Of a stretch of 6,113 nucleotides of DNA, positions 5,091-6,113 are shown one piece after another (position 1 is the stretch's first letter; every line of letters starts with the position of its first letter). Origin of the DNA: Syntrophomonadaceae bacterium (GTDB taxonomy: Bacteria; Bacillota; Dethiobacteria; DTU022); assembly GCA_007119335.1 (NCBI GenBank), contig SKPU01000142.1, forward strand, positions 1 to 6,113. Direction: 5' to 3'. A model generated the notes under the pieces. It saw only the letters and a program-made list of their open reading frames with translations. It was not told the origin of the DNA and made no database searches. A program made the translations under genes and the position numbers.

Positions 5091-5706
5091 GGCATTTATA
5101 TGTACGAGGTAGCTATGAAGGGTACACTCCCCTGCCTGGCCTGCCCCATTGGTTTAGTTTTCTTCATAAACAACGACATATCAGTCTTTGAAAGGGCCAA
5201 ATGGTAAAATAGTTTTTGAAGCCTATGTTCAACAAAACACACCCGGTGCTCACAAAAAGCGCTGGAAAGTGATAACAAAAGAGCAACTGCTAAGCTGTCA
5301 GGCACCTTAAGTGGAGTCCAGCCATTTATAAGGAGTTTCAAATGTAAATTTTGATTGAAACCGGGTAATTGTTTTTTATTTTTCACTATAACCCTACCGC
5401 TTATACTTATTTCTCCTTTCCTTAATGGGTGGTTTTTCTGATGTCATTTTGCAATCTCACCGTGGCAGAAATAAAGCGGTTAGCTGTCATGGTCCAGGCG
5501 CCTCTAAATCCAGCAGCAAGCAATAATATCCGAAGATAATGCAGAGCAGATTTTATGTGCTGATGACAAGAGGGAGTTCAATGAGTAAGAAGGTCCAATC
5601 CCCTGGATCCAGCGTATTTGGATTACTGAAGTCACAGCCAAACCGGCAAAAATGCAACAAATCAAGACCTGCCCCCAGTAACTGTAATTAGAACCCACAA
5701 GGTTTA
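5091..5706. other. 616-bp stretch with no convincing gene; probable decayed sequence
   Basis: This gap separates the convergent GNAT and permease genes. It starts with copy B of the diverged repeat. Several short open frames exist on both strands, including about 96 codons on the minus strand (5386-5096, GTG start) and about 46 codons on the plus strand (5170-5310). None combines a good ribosome binding site with a recognisable sequence. A good AGGAG (5331-5335) precedes an ATG that is followed immediately by TAA (5342-5347). No terminator hairpin with a T-run is seen. The impression is of old gene debris, but no parent gene can be named. Confidence 0.45.
5118..5159. repeat. Diverged direct repeat, copy B
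   Basis: GGGTACACTCCCC and GGCCTGCCCCATTGGTTTAGTT correspond to copy A at 3590-3627 (12 of 13 and 20 of 22 bases), with five extra bases between the blocks. On the minus strand the right end reads GAAGAAAACTAA, like the Glu-Asp-Asn-stop end of the HTH gene, but farther upstream the reading is broken by an in-frame TGA and is not HTH-like. Confidence 0.6.
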
Positions 5707-6113
5707 TTAGACCCGATTGATAAAACGATTCAGCAGGTGACGGAGAAGCAGGGCATGAATAATAAAACCACCCAGCAAATAACCGGCATATGCCAGTCCG
5801 GGTGTAAATGAAGCCATAAAAGCTTCAGTTATCCAGAACGGGGGAAAAACTGCCCCGGCATAGTTCCAGGGGTGCGGGGCCAGGTAGCCAGCTGCGGGGC
5901 CGGCAAACATAAAGCCCAAACCCTTGGTCAGGGTAAGTCCTTCAACCTTGTTTCCGGCAAAAGCTCCCATAAATAGCGCCACCAGGGGCGCTTGCAAAGC
6001 GGCCAAGGCGGCAACGGGAAGGACGGCAATATAATTTATTTCAACCAGACTTGCCAGGGGGAGCACCAGGAAAGAAAAGAGAAATGAACTAAAAGCAGGG
6101 ACTGTAAGGCGGT
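5707..6113 (-). CDS. ABC-2 type permease, C-terminal part (fluoroquinolone-exporter-like), 5' end outside window
   Basis: The frame is open to the right edge, so only the last 134 or so residues of a larger membrane protein are present; the GTG at 6066 is an internal codon, not a start. At least four hydrophobic segments are seen: FSSFLFSFLVLPLA at the edge, IAVLPVAALAALQAPLVALF, LGFMFAGPAAGYLA, and LAYAGYLLGGFIIHALLL near the end, before the basic tail RHLLNRFINRV. The stretch AFAGNKVEGLTLTKGLG, followed by a short loop and FPPFWITEAFM, matches my recollection of ABC-2 permeases annotated as fluoroquinolone exporter subunits, where A-NKVEG-A-KG and PP-YW occur at the same places. The drug label is by resemblance only. 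Its ATPase and any regulator would lie beyond the window, upstream on the minus strand. Confidence 0.78.
   Translation of the reverse strand, partial: RLTVPAFSSFLFSFLVLPLASLVEINYIAVLPVAALAALQAPLVALFMGAFAGNKVEGLTLTKGLGFMFAGPAAGYLAPHPWNYAGAVFPPFWITEAFMASFTPGLAYAGYLLGGFIIHALLLRHLLNRFINRV

Noticed and set aside
5118..5159. C-rich and G-rich block after the GNAT gene as a terminator
   Set aside because: The strands do not fold into a stable self-complementary stem and there is no T-run on the relevant side.
5441..5691. Two short plus-strand frames (32 codons from 5441, 36 codons from 5581)
   Set aside because: Only the second has a moderate AGGGAG site, at a short 4-nt spacing; both are low-complexity or unrecognisable and probably chance.
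5504..5698. 64-codon minus-strand frame with one hydrophobic segment
   Set aside because: It has a GTG start without a ribosome binding site and no recognisable family, directly after the permease stop; it could be debris but cannot be supported as a gene.

Overview
The window reads as chromosomal DNA of a Gram-positive anaerobe of the class Clostridia (Peptococcaceae-like). The reasons are GAGGTGA/AGGAGG-type ribosome binding sites before nearly every gene, sigma-A style promoters, mid GC content and the type of genes present. This placement is inference from style, not from a marker gene. I see no rRNA, tRNA, CRISPR array, intact insertion sequence or riboswitch.

Layout. Positions 1-176 hold nothing I can assign. 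A small membrane-associated protein of unknown function (177-416, minus) faces away from a three-gene plus-strand operon (811-3486). That operon encodes an ABC ATPase with an N-terminal block of MORN repeats, a six-helix ABC-2 type permease overlapping it by one base, and a TetR-family repressor just downstream. A textbook promoter at 643-671 is bracketed by two near-identical 15-bp palindromes (TGACC-N5-GGTCA), most simply read as operators of that TetR protein. Facing the operon is a two-gene minus-strand operon (4181 down to 3622): a small Gly/Phe-rich membrane protein and a compact XRE/Cro-type HTH regulator, joined by a GTGA overlap and driven by their own promoter with ATAAC/GTTAT inverted repeats. 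Divergent from it is a GNAT acetyltransferase (4473-5090) related in layout to puromycin N-acetyltransferase. A 616-bp stretch without a convincing gene follows, then the C-terminal part of a second ABC-2 permease (minus strand, running off the right edge) resembling fluoroquinolone-exporter permeases.

How they may work together. The first operon looks like a self-regulated exporter: an effector would release TetR from the two operators and induce pump and repressor together. With the GNAT enzyme and the second exporter, the window has the flavour of a drug or toxic-compound defence neighbourhood, but no substrate can be read from the sequence. The most unusual item is the MORN-ABC fusion. 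Also notable are a probable non-canonical ATC start of the TetR gene and a diverged about 40-bp repeat that includes the 3' end of the HTH gene and recurs after the GNAT gene.
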